From: a virus
Length of the DNA stretch: 52,813 bases
Reading direction: 5' to 3' (one strand)
Virus record (IMG/VR): IMGVR_UViG_3300034110_000489
Location: 1-52,813 of that record
The number at the start of each line of letters is the position of its first letter. Positions within the stretch are counted from its first letter, which is position 1. A program made the position numbers and the translations under genes. The notes beneath the pieces are model-generated. The model saw nothing but the letters and a program-made list of their open reading frames with translations, made no database searches and was not told where the DNA came from. Positions 39,353 to 46,441 of the stretch are shown piece by piece.

Positions 39353-39522
39353 CGTTGGGCCTCCGAGGTGATGGCGAGAGAAAGGACTCCGAGCACGGCG
39401 GCCGAGAGGAGTCCGACTCCGAGGTTCGTCGAGACGGCGATCGCCGCTCCGGTAATGACGGTCAGGGTCGCGAGGACCGAGATCGAGGGTCGAGAGATCG
39501 CGTCGAGGAGTTGGCGGATCAT
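39349..39522 (-). CDS. Small membrane protein, 57 aa
   Basis: Two hydrophobic stretches (SVLATLTVITGAAIAV and VGLLSAAVLGVLSLAI) make a compact two-helix membrane protein. Near the endolysin; it could be a holin-type protein, though the better holin candidates are at 20 kb. Confidence 0.6.
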   Translation of the reverse strand: MIRQLLDAISRPSISVLATLTVITGAAIAVSTNLGVGLLSAAVLGVLSLAITSEAQR

Positions 39523-39737
39523 GAGAGGAACCGTCCGGCGGCGAGGTCGTCGATAGCGTCGAGGAACTGATCGGTCGAGAGTCCCGTCGGGAAATGCTCG
39601 ACGTCGGAGACGATCCATCCGGAGTCGTCCCTCCCGTCGAATAGCGAAGTGTTGCCCGGGACCGGTCGTCGCTCGACGATCGCGACTCCGGTCTCCGGGT
39701 CGTAGTCGAACCGCCAGTGCCGGTAGACGATCTTCAC
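39519..39737 (-). CDS. Hypothetical protein, 72 aa
   Basis: GTG start at 39737 close behind GGGAGG. KIVYRHWRFDYDPETGVAIV suggests a small beta domain; ends FLDAIDDLAAGRFLS. Its GTG overlaps the stop of a membrane microprotein. Function unknown. Confidence 0.6.
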   Translation of the reverse strand: MKIVYRHWRFDYDPETGVAIVERRPVPGNTSLFDGRDDSGWIVSDVEHFPTGLSTDQFLDAIDDLAAGRFLS

Positions 39738-39847
39738 AATCCCTCCCGGATGACGGCGCGCACGGCGTACACGAGGACCGAGGTCATCCCGACGACGATC
39801 ACGATCTGACCGCCTCGGGACACGAGCCATACGAGGAGACCGCTCAC
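39734..39847 (-). CDS. Single-span membrane microprotein, 37 aa
   Basis: GTG start at 39847 overlapping the previous stop (GTGA). The sequence (LLVWLVSRGGQIVIVVGMTS, VLVYAVRAVIREGL) is one hydrophobic helix with a basic end. Fits exactly between two genes. Function unknown. Confidence 0.55.
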   Translation of the reverse strand: MSGLLVWLVSRGGQIVIVVGMTSVLVYAVRAVIREGL

Positions 39848-40131
39848 GAGAGGACCTCCTCGATCATCGTCGCCGACTGTCGGAACGCGTGGACGTGGAT
39901 TCGGGTCGGGTAGACCTCACCCTCGAACGCGTCGGTCATGTAGGCGTAGGCGTCGATCTCGACGGCGTATTCGATCGACGGGCGCTCGTCGTCGGGGACC
40001 GGGACGATGTCGAGGTGGGCGACGACGAGTCCGTCGAGTGAGACGAAGATCGTCGCTGTCCCGTTGTTCTGCTGTTGGATGACGGTCTCGACGTCGAGGT
40101 CCGGGACCGGTGTCCATTCTCCGGATTTCAT
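39844..40131 (-). CDS. Hypothetical protein, 95 aa
   Basis: MKSGEWTPVPDLDVETVIQQ, TIFVSLDGLVVAHLDIVPVP: a beta-rich small domain. Similar in general style to the protein at 41207-41497 (GRVIATLDLVNV), perhaps distant paralogues. Function unknown. Confidence 0.6.
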   Translation of the reverse strand: MKSGEWTPVPDLDVETVIQQQNNGTATIFVSLDGLVVAHLDIVPVPDDERPSIEYAVEIDAYAYMTDAFEGEVYPTRIHVHAFRQSATMIEEVLS

Positions 40132-40361
40132 GAGTGTGCTCCTTCGGTGTGGGGGCGGTCGAGGTTGGCGAGACGTTTCGCCTCGGCGAATGATCCGGTG
40201 GACTCGATGAATTCGTAGTCGAGGATCCCGTCGGAGAGGGTCCAACGGCGGACGATCCACGAGCCGGGATCGGGATTCGAGACGACGTAGGTCCCGTCGG
40301 TCTCGTACGGTCCGGACTCGTACCATCCGGCACGGATCCGAGTGAATCGGAGGGCGCTCAT
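40128..40361 (-). CDS. Hypothetical protein, 77 aa
   Basis: MSALRFTRIRAGWYESGPYE, then DPGSWIVRRWTLSDGILDYE. The GSWIVRR block recurs in the protein at 50175-50396 (GSWIVRHAVD), suggesting relationship between the two early arrays. Function unknown. Confidence 0.62.
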   Translation of the reverse strand: MSALRFTRIRAGWYESGPYETDGTYVVSNPDPGSWIVRRWTLSDGILDYEFIESTGSFAEAKRLANLDRPHTEGAHS

Positions 40362-40684
40362 CGTGCCGCCTCCGATCCGAAGTCGACGTTGACGAAGCAC
40401 GAGGCGAGGTAAGCGGTCTCGCCGAGATCCTCGGCGTAGACGTGAGTAACCTCGCCTTTGATCCACTGCTTCAGACCACGAGAGAACACTCGACGGACGC
40501 TGTAAAGATCGCGACCCTCGACGTACTCGACCTCGACGCTGTAACCGGATGAGACCGGGAACGAGAGTGTCGTCGAGGCGATGCGCTGAACGCGTCCGCC
40601 GGAGATGGCGAGGATGTTGGTCCGGCCGATCTGCTGTTCCATCGTGTGACAGATTTCGAGTTGGTAATCGGTGGTGGTGTTCAT
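40358..40684 (-). CDS. Hypothetical protein, 108 aa, first gene behind promoter copy 5
   Basis: Begins with the conserved MNTTT. The body (SVEVEYVEGRDLYSVRRVFS, AEDLGETAYLASCFVNVDFG) is beta-rich. Function unknown. Confidence 0.65.
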   Translation of the reverse strand: MNTTTDYQLEICHTMEQQIGRTNILAISGGRVQRIASTTLSFPVSSGYSVEVEYVEGRDLYSVRRVFSRGLKQWIKGEVTHVYAEDLGETAYLASCFVNVDFGSEAAR

Positions 40685-40759
40685 TGGGATCCCCTTCGGG
40701 TTCTAGGTGTCGGTCCGTCCGACGTGAGTAACCATACACGACTGCTCTACCCCGGTCAA
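40685..40759 (-). promoter_or_regulatory. Repeated early promoter copy 5 with hairpin-CTAG leader
   Basis: -35 TTGACC (40754-40759), 17-bp spacer, -10 TATGGT (40731-40736). GTCGG/CCGAC stem (40709-40723), CTAG (40703-40706), then AGGGG. The TGA stop of the gene upstream lies inside the -35 hexamer. Confidence 0.85.
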
Positions 40760-40929
40760 GTACCCGGGGGGGGATTTCTCGGATCAGGCTCCGGAGCGGC
40801 CGGCGGTCCGGCCTGATACTGGCGAATCATCTCCTCGACCCTCCGCTCATGCTCCGCCTCTAGCGCCCTGAGAGCCTCCGAGAGCGCCTCCGAGATCCCC
40901 GACGAGCCATCGTCCGGGATGGCGATCAT
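40756..40929 (-). CDS. Hypothetical helical protein, 57 aa
   Basis: Amphipathic helix (EALSEALRALEAEHERRVEE) and a Pro-rich end (GPPAAPEPDPRNPPPGT). Its stop codon is part of the TTGACC of promoter copy 5. Function unknown. Confidence 0.6.
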   Translation of the reverse strand: MIAIPDDGSSGISEALSEALRALEAEHERRVEEMIRQYQAGPPAAPEPDPRNPPPGT

Positions 40930-41210
40930 CGCCCACCTCCGGGACACGACAGCGCCTCGGCGATCTCCGAGATCCGATCCTCCGGACCGATGTCGGCGAC
41001 ACTCCGACCGCAACACGGGAGGATCCCATCGGTCGGGATCCCGTGAGTCGAGAAGACGAGGACCTCCTCGCACGGGATCCGATAGCGCCGGCCGCCGATG
41101 ACGACGGTCGCGATCCTCGATTCGCGCGTTACGTGCTGAAGGCGACCGACTCGACCATCGTCGAGGACTACCTCCCGCTTGTCGCGCGCGTGGGCGAATG
41201 TCGGCTTCAT
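40926..41210 (-). CDS. Hypothetical protein, 94 aa
   Basis: Basic N-terminal half with strand pattern (KREVVLDDGRVGRLQHVTRE, IATVVIGGRRYRIPCEEVLV), ending in a region with CCGRS and SCPGG. Could bind metal. Function unknown. Confidence 0.6.
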   Translation of the reverse strand: MKPTFAHARDKREVVLDDGRVGRLQHVTRESRIATVVIGGRRYRIPCEEVLVFSTHGIPTDGILPCCGRSVADIGPEDRISEIAEALSCPGGGR

Positions 41211-41497
41211 GACGTGGACTCTTTCGGGTAGTGATAGGTGACAACCGACTCGGATCCGGAGCGTCGGAGACGAGTCCACGATCGGAGCACCTCTCCCCGG
41301 TCGGTCGAGTCAGCGTAGGACCTCGGACGGATGTCGAGGTCGTAGTACATCACCTCGGAGAACTCCTCGACGTTGACGAGGTCGAGGGTAGCGATGACGC
41401 GTCCGCCGGCGACGATGTCGAGACCGCCGTCATCGTTGGCGATCGTGACGAGTGTCGGGATCTCGTGCGGGATGATCGGCGTCGGCTCGGTGCTCAT
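41207..41497 (-). CDS. Hypothetical protein, 96 aa
   Basis: TLVTIANDDGGLDIVAGGRV, IATLDLVNVEEFSEVMYYDL: small beta domain, perhaps distantly related to the protein at 39844-40131. Ends VVTYHYPKESTS. Function unknown. Confidence 0.6.
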   Translation of the reverse strand: MSTEPTPIIPHEIPTLVTIANDDGGLDIVAGGRVIATLDLVNVEEFSEVMYYDLDIRPRSYADSTDRGEVLRSWTRLRRSGSESVVTYHYPKESTS

Positions 41498-41631
41498 GAC
41501 TCCCCCGGTTCTTCGCAGTCGTGACCGAACGCCCGTTCGCATGAACAGACCCGGACTCGACACTCCGGACACGAGGACACTCCTCGACCGTGACAGTCGT
41601 CGTTCGGCTCGTGCCGTTGGTCGGCGCTCAT
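41494..41631 (-). CDS. Cysteine-rich microprotein, 45 aa
   Basis: Six cysteines (13, 21, 24, 29, 31, 39) in DDCHGRG, SSCPECRVRVCSC and GHDCE: likely one or two zinc sites. Short and overlapping both neighbours. Function unknown. Confidence 0.6.
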   Translation of the reverse strand: MSADQRHEPNDDCHGRGVSSCPECRVRVCSCERAFGHDCEEPGES

Positions 41632-42134
41632 CGGACGACCTCGACGATCCGATCGAGGCCGGCGGCGCGACGCTCGGCGACAGCGAGTCGGGTTCGTGCG
41701 GTCCACGCCCTGTCGGCGGCCAGCGATGCGGCCCGAGTCGAGGTCCGGTCGACGAGGAGATACCAGCGGTGATGTTTCTCCGCTTCGGTTTCTTTGCCGA
41801 TGGCACGATCGAGAGCGGAGCGAAGCGCTCGGTGAGTCACGATCTCGAACGTCGAGGCGTTGCGCCCGATCTGAGAGTCGAGAGTCGTCACGACGTAGAC
41901 GGTCCGGCCACGGTCGGCGCCGGTCAGAGCGTGCTTCGAGAGTTCGCCGGTCGGGACGAGGTCATCCCACGCTGAGCGGATCTGTCGCGCACACTTTGAG
42001 CAGATGTCGACGGACATCGTTCCGTGAATGGTGGTCGTGATCTTTCGGTGTGTTGCCGGTCCGTGGCGGTCGACGTGGGATTCGGTGAACAGGTTCGCAC
42101 ACTGTCCGCCGTTCGAGATGATGGTCGAGTTCAT
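41628..42134 (-). CDS. Hypothetical zinc-motif protein, 168 aa
   Basis: MNSTIISNGGQCANLFTESH, DICSKCARQIRSAWDDLVP: two cysteine sites, then a helical C-terminal half (ADRAWTARTRLAVAERRAAG). The ATG at 42134, with GGAAAG about 9 bases upstream, is preferred; a GTG at 42143 would overlap the previous stop. Ends RIVEVVR, the repeated junction sequence. Confidence 0.65.
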   Translation of the reverse strand: MNSTIISNGGQCANLFTESHVDRHGPATHRKITTTIHGTMSVDICSKCARQIRSAWDDLVPTGELSKHALTGADRGRTVYVVTTLDSQIGRNASTFEIVTHRALRSALDRAIGKETEAEKHHRWYLLVDRTSTRAASLAADRAWTARTRLAVAERRAAGLDRIVEVVR

Positions 42135-42139
42135 GGCGA

Positions 42140-42403
42140 TCACTTTCCGATTCCGTAAGCGGCGGCGAGGAAGTATCCGAGTGCTTCGCTCTCGGTGACG
42201 CTGAGCATCCGGGCGAGACTGCGGAGGAGGTCGTCGCTCTCCTCATGCCATTCGGCTGAACGCTCCGACATCTCCTCGGAGATGGTGTCGAGTCCGGCGT
42301 AGTGAGCGTTTTCGACGGCGGTGTCGTAGAACTCTGCGATGCGGATCGTCATCTCGATCTTCTCGACGAGTCGGGCGGTGGTGGTGGTGGCGACGTTGCT
42401 CAT
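42140..42403 (-). CDS. Hypothetical helical protein, 87 aa
   Basis: Four-helix-like pattern (EKIEMTIRIAEFYDTAVENA, SEEMSERSAEWHEESDDLLR, SVTESEALGYFLAAAYGIG). No family recognised. Overlaps the five-cysteine protein gene by 4 bp. Confidence 0.62.
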   Translation of the reverse strand: MSNVATTTTARLVEKIEMTIRIAEFYDTAVENAHYAGLDTISEEMSERSAEWHEESDDLLRSLARMLSVTESEALGYFLAAAYGIGK

Positions 42404-42648
42404 CGGACGACCTCCACGATCGAAAGGTGAGCGACCTCGTCGGCCCACGAGGAGACCTTCGGGGTACACCTCGTACAGAACGCGATGACCGCTCGACCGT
42501 CGTCGGTGTTGAGGAGCGCACGAGTTACGGGAAGGCCGCACGCTTTCGCTACCCATGTGCCGGCGATGTCGCCTCGGCGGCGACATGACTGTCCGCACTG
42601 ATGCGAGTTCGGATGAAGATCGGAAAGCGTGATGGTGGCGGTGTTCAT
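42400..42648 (-). CDS. Five-cysteine zinc protein, 82 aa (paralogue of 19401-19649)
   Basis: Cysteines at 18, 22, 37, 58 and 61 as in the paralogue; SHQCGQSCRRRGDIAGTW and FCTRCTPKVSS are the conserved blocks, 46 of 82 residues identical. It is again the first gene behind a repeated promoter. See 19401-19649. Confidence 0.75.
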   Translation of the reverse strand: MNTATITLSDLHPNSHQCGQSCRRRGDIAGTWVAKACGLPVTRALLNTDDGRAVIAFCTRCTPKVSSWADEVAHLSIVEVVR

Positions 42649-42726
42649 GGCGACCCTCCGAGGGTGCTAGGTGCCGGCGGTGTTGCCGACAGGAGTAACA
42701 ATACAGAGGACCTCTACCCCGGTCAA
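42649..42726 (-). promoter_or_regulatory. Repeated early promoter copy 6 with hairpin-CTAG leader
   Basis: -35 TTGACC (42721-42726), 17-bp spacer beginning GGGGTAGAG, -10 TATTGT (42698-42703). Stem TGTCGGC/GCCGGCA (42672-42691, with one U-G pair), CTAG (42667-42670), Shine-Dalgarno in CCCTCGGAGGG. The stretch between here and the Dps gene (42727-42851) shows no gene. Confidence 0.85.
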
Positions 42727-42851
42727 GTTATTAGGGAAACAATCCTCTGACCTGCGGAAACGCGCCTAATCCCGGACGCGAAAGCGACGCTCGACCGGAC
42801 CCGACCTCCCCCGAGGACATCCGATCGAGCGTTGCGACGAGCGCTCGGGAG

Positions 42852-43391
42852 TTACTGAGCCAGTGACGACTTCAACATCCACGCGTGTTTCTGATGAGAC
42901 TCGATCCGCTCCGAAATCAGATTCGCGATTCCCTGCTCATTAGCGGCGGACGCGATCTCGAACGTCGAGTTGAGCGACACGAGAACGGCCATGTTCCCGA
43001 CGTGGAGATCGGCGGACATCTCCGCGGGCATCGGCGAGGAGACCGGGACGTCGACGATCGAGCGAAGCGCCATGATGTCCGGCAGTCGGAACGGAGCCAT
43101 GCCGTCGAGCGCGCGGATGCTCTCCGCTATCGGATCGACACTCGACTCGACATCCTCGTAGATGGATCCGTACAGAGCGTGATACTCGGCGAAGTCGGAT
43201 CCGATCACGTTCCAGTGGTAACCGTGTGCTCGAAGCGAAAACGAAATCACGTCGGCGAGGAGACGTCGAAGCGACGAGACCAGCATCGGACGCGCCTCGT
43301 CGAGATCGTGTTCGGCCTTCGCCAGTGGAGCGGCGACAGTGCGAAACGCGACCGGGGTCGCGTCATGGTTGCGGGAAATGTGAACGGTCAT
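42852..43391 (-). CDS. dps: Dps-like ferritin, 179 aa
   Basis: Ferroxidase signature: RAHGYHWNVIGSDFAEYHAL, GSIYEDVESSVDPIAESIRA supply the two His, Asp and Glu of the inter-subunit site, and the length fits a Dps monomer. Dps forms 12-mers that bind DNA and detoxify iron and peroxide. The gene overlaps the XkdF-like protease gene (ATGA), so it is coexpressed with head assembly and could even be co-packaged; that is inference. Confidence 0.9.
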   Translation of the reverse strand: MTVHISRNHDATPVAFRTVAAPLAKAEHDLDEARPMLVSSLRRLLADVISFSLRAHGYHWNVIGSDFAEYHALYGSIYEDVESSVDPIAESIRALDGMAPFRLPDIMALRSIVDVPVSSPMPAEMSADLHVGNMAVLVSLNSTFEIASAANEQGIANLISERIESHQKHAWMLKSSLAQ

Positions 43392-45421
43392 ACGTTGCCT
43401 TCCGAGGGTAGATCGACGGTCACGCGTTGACCGGCTCCGCCCATAGAGTAGCCGCGGATCTTTCCCGCTTTCACGAGGTCCCACGCCCACGACTCCCAAA
43501 CGACGCCCATGAACACGGTTCCCGGTGGGAACTCCTGCTCGACAGTGAGTCCGGATCCGGCGTCGATCATCGGAACCGACACGGCGTACGGCCATGTCAG
43601 AGCCTCGACCCATTCGCCGGCGACGATCTCGACGTCGTGCTGAAGTCGGATCTGTCGGTCGCCCTTGCGGACATAATCCCATAGCGCCGACTGAAGTTCT
43701 GTCGAGTCGGTCCATTCGCCGTGCGCGTCGTACGAGTCCGGGACGTACCACGGTCCGAGAGTGAAACGACGTTCCTCCGCCTTAGCGAACACGGACGGGA
43801 TCGAGCGTTCGAGAGCGCCGATCTCGGTGAGGGTGCCGACACGGTGTCCGACGCGTCGATCGGTGGGGCGCCATCCCTCCGACGTCTCCTCCCATAACCG
43901 AATGAGAGCGGCGGGGTCATCCTCGGACGCGTCGATCGTGAACGATGAGTCGGGGACAGCGATCGGACGATCCGTCGAGATCCGCTCGACCTGACCTCGA
44001 CCTCGACCTCCGGACGATCCCCAAGAAACATACGAGCCGACTCCGATCCGTTTCGACATCATGCCGGCCGGGGAGACCAGTCGACGCCGAGAGCGTCCGC
44101 CGGATCCCATCGGAACTTCGACGTGGACATCGGAGACCGACGGCGATCCCTTGTCGATCCCGTCGAGGATGCCACGAGTCCACGAGACGGCGGGGTCTCC
44201 TCCCCAAGCGGCCCACGCGACGCGACCCGGCGACGGGTATCCCGGCTCTCCGGGCGACCATCCTTCGCCCTGCTTGTCGGCCTCGTGACGAGCAAGGTAC
44301 GAGGAGATCCGCTCCACGGTGTCGAGCGAGACGGGGTTTCCGGCGGCGAGGTCAGAGGCGCGACGTCGGCCGGTCGGAGTGAATCCGTCTCCGGCGTGAC
44401 CCTCGGCGATCCATGCCTCGGCCCGTGCGGCCTCCTCGCGGACTCCGGCGGGAGGCTCGAACGTGTCGGCCTTAGCGAAACGCTCGACCTCGGCGAGACG
44501 TGCCTCGGCCTCGGCGCGAGTGTCGTACGTGCCGAATGATCGACTGCCATCGGCGGACGTCACACGAAACCGACCGTCGACCTCGACGACCTCCTTCGAC
44601 ATCGTCTCGACGATCTGAAGTCGCTCCGGAATCACCCATAGTTTACAGATTCCTTCGGGAGCGATGGATCCCTCGACCCAATAGCACCCGCCGACCTCGG
44701 GGCAATAGGCTACGCAGTTGTAGCAGGCGAGACCCTCGTCGACGAACGGCGACTCGTCGATGTAGTGGGCGTCGGACTGTCGGAAGCATCCGAGCGCGTC
44801 GACGATGAGATCGTGAGCCTCGGCCAGTGCGGCGGATCGGAGAGTCAGGTCGCCGAGTTGGCTCTCGTGCTCGTGCTCGGAGTCGTGGGCCATCGGATCG
44901 GCGCCGTACTCGGACATCAGGTCTTTCGCCATCGGGGACGGGATGAACAGGCGAGGCGCCAGCGCTCCGACGCGTTGCCGGTTGTCGGAGGTCGACGCGT
45001 TGCCAGTGTCGACCGAGAGCGCTTTCCCGAACACTGTCCGGAGACGATCGAGGAGACCGAGGAGACCGCCGCGATCCTCGTCGTCGTCGTCGTCGTCGTG
45101 ATGCTCTTTCTCGGTGTCGTAGTTGCCGGCCTCGATCTCGGTCTCGTAGGACATCTCCATTTCGTCGACGTGGTAGTCCGTCTCGATCTTGGTCGACTCC
45201 TCGTCCTCGGACTCGGTGTCCTCCGGATCCTCGACGGTGCCAGTCGGAGCGATCACGAGTCGGTATCCGCTCTCGTCGACGATGGTCGCGATGTCGGCGA
45301 CAGTCATCCCGGACGCGATGAGTTCCTCAGCGGTAACGCGGATGTCCTCGGGCATTCCGTCTTTCGTGAGACGGTCGAGGGGAACGGCGCGGATGATGTC
45401 GACGATTCGTGTTTCGGTCAT
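43388..45421 (-). CDS. XkdF-like phage protein (putative prohead protease), 677 aa
   Basis: The C-terminal part (about residues 530-670: FTLGPWYVPDSYDAHGEWTD, ALTWPYAVSVPMIDAG, WAWDLVKAGKIRGYSMGG) is XkdF-like, a predicted phage serine protease. The N-terminal part is acidic with an Asp run (about 109-115). In between is a cysteine cluster (233, 236, 240, 246, 259) in a CYNCVAYCPEVGGC context, like a ferredoxin or zinc ribbon. It should mature the head; the middle region has no obvious role in that. Confidence 0.8.
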   Translation of the reverse strand: MTETRIVDIIRAVPLDRLTKDGMPEDIRVTAEELIASGMTVADIATIVDESGYRLVIAPTGTVEDPEDTESEDEESTKIETDYHVDEMEMSYETEIEAGNYDTEKEHHDDDDDDEDRGGLLGLLDRLRTVFGKALSVDTGNASTSDNRQRVGALAPRLFIPSPMAKDLMSEYGADPMAHDSEHEHESQLGDLTLRSAALAEAHDLIVDALGCFRQSDAHYIDESPFVDEGLACYNCVAYCPEVGGCYWVEGSIAPEGICKLWVIPERLQIVETMSKEVVEVDGRFRVTSADGSRSFGTYDTRAEAEARLAEVERFAKADTFEPPAGVREEAARAEAWIAEGHAGDGFTPTGRRRASDLAAGNPVSLDTVERISSYLARHEADKQGEGWSPGEPGYPSPGRVAWAAWGGDPAVSWTRGILDGIDKGSPSVSDVHVEVPMGSGGRSRRRLVSPAGMMSKRIGVGSYVSWGSSGGRGRGQVERISTDRPIAVPDSSFTIDASEDDPAALIRLWEETSEGWRPTDRRVGHRVGTLTEIGALERSIPSVFAKAEERRFTLGPWYVPDSYDAHGEWTDSTELQSALWDYVRKGDRQIRLQHDVEIVAGEWVEALTWPYAVSVPMIDAGSGLTVEQEFPPGTVFMGVVWESWAWDLVKAGKIRGYSMGGAGQRVTVDLPSEGNV

Positions 45422-45475
45422 GAGATGGCTCCTTCGGTGCGGCAGTGTAACCGACGAGGTGTCGCCGGCCCGGGG

Positions 45476-46432
45476 TCACTCCTCGATCTCGATCTCGTCA
45501 TCGGATGGTTTCGACGACTCGGCGTCCCCCGGAGCGACGTCCGGGATCAGGACAGCGGTACAGCGACAGTTCGGATGAGCGGGAGGCATACCATCGTCCG
45601 AGGAGAAATCCCCATCCGCCGCGACGATCTCGCCGTCGTAGATCGAGCACTCCTCGCACGCGTCCCCCTCGGCAATCCATTCCTTCGACGAGTTAGAGAG
45701 ATCCACGAGTCCGGCGTCTTGTGCTTGCTGCCATGAGATAGCGCGTCCCTCGTTCGCCGCTGTCATGACTTCGGTTCGGGCGATCATCATCGAACGCGAG
45801 TCGATCAGTCGATCGCGATACGCCTCGGCGAGACGCTCGGCGCGTTCCTCGGCGGCGGTGCTCGTGAGACCCTCAGCGAGAAAGGACGTTACGTTTCGTT
45901 GGTACGAGTTCTCGACGGCGGCCGCCCATCGCGGGAACAGTCCGATCTGTCGGGGGATCTCGCGCGCGATCTGTCGCGGGTCGATCTGATTCACGAACGA
46001 TGAAGTGATGAGTTGACGGATCTCCGCTCGGACACTCTCACCGATGCCGACGACCAGTTCTCCGGACCTCGCCGCCGCCCACGCTGTCGCCCGTGGATCC
46101 GTCACGTCGAACGCATACGCTCCGACGACTCGACCGATCGACCGAGTCTCGGCGACTCCGGTGTTCACGATCTGCTGAAGCAGAGGTATCCGGGATGTCG
46201 ACATCCTCTCGCCGAACGTGGACCAGTTGAACGCCTGAACGGCCGCTCCGACTGAACGCGACGACAGAGCACGAGAAAGCGTCGCCGTGTCGAGGTCGGA
46301 GGTCAGTCCCCGAAACGCCTCGGCGATGACCGAAGTCATCCTACGTTCGGTTGCGGTCAGACGTTTCGTCCCGAGGAGACGTCGTCCCGGGTTAGCGACC
46401 TTCTGTATTTGGCGACCCCTGCGCGCGTTCAT
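45476..46432 (-). CDS. Mu gpF-like minor head protein, 318 aa
   Basis: C-terminal signature MIARTEVMTAANEGRAISWQ, KEWIAEGDACEECSIYDGEI, GMPPAHPNCRCTAVLIP is that of SPP1 gp7/Mu gpF head-morphogenesis proteins. It binds portal and DNA and is usually present in a few copies. It overlaps neither neighbour but follows portal by 9 bp. Confidence 0.88.
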   Translation of the reverse strand: MNARRGRQIQKVANPGRRLLGTKRLTATERRMTSVIAEAFRGLTSDLDTATLSRALSSRSVGAAVQAFNWSTFGERMSTSRIPLLQQIVNTGVAETRSIGRVVGAYAFDVTDPRATAWAAARSGELVVGIGESVRAEIRQLITSSFVNQIDPRQIAREIPRQIGLFPRWAAAVENSYQRNVTSFLAEGLTSTAAEERAERLAEAYRDRLIDSRSMMIARTEVMTAANEGRAISWQQAQDAGLVDLSNSSKEWIAEGDACEECSIYDGEIVAADGDFSSDDGMPPAHPNCRCTAVLIPDVAPGDAESSKPSDDEIEIEE

Positions 46433-46441
46433 CGAGATCGG

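Noticed and set aside
42786-42832. ACGCTCGA/TCGAGCGT inverted repeat downstream of dps
   Set aside because: Eight-bp arms with a 30-nt loop; not distinguishable from chance in DNA so rich in TCGA.
45080-45110. GTC/GTCGTC trinucleotide run
   Set aside because: Encodes an Asp run (about residues 109-115) in an acidic linker; ordinary low-complexity coding sequence, not a repeat element.
44765-45736. 323-codon plus-strand open frame, Val/Gly/Asp-rich
   Set aside because: Antisense to the acidic part of the XkdF-like gene; Val runs mirror the Asp runs of the real gene.
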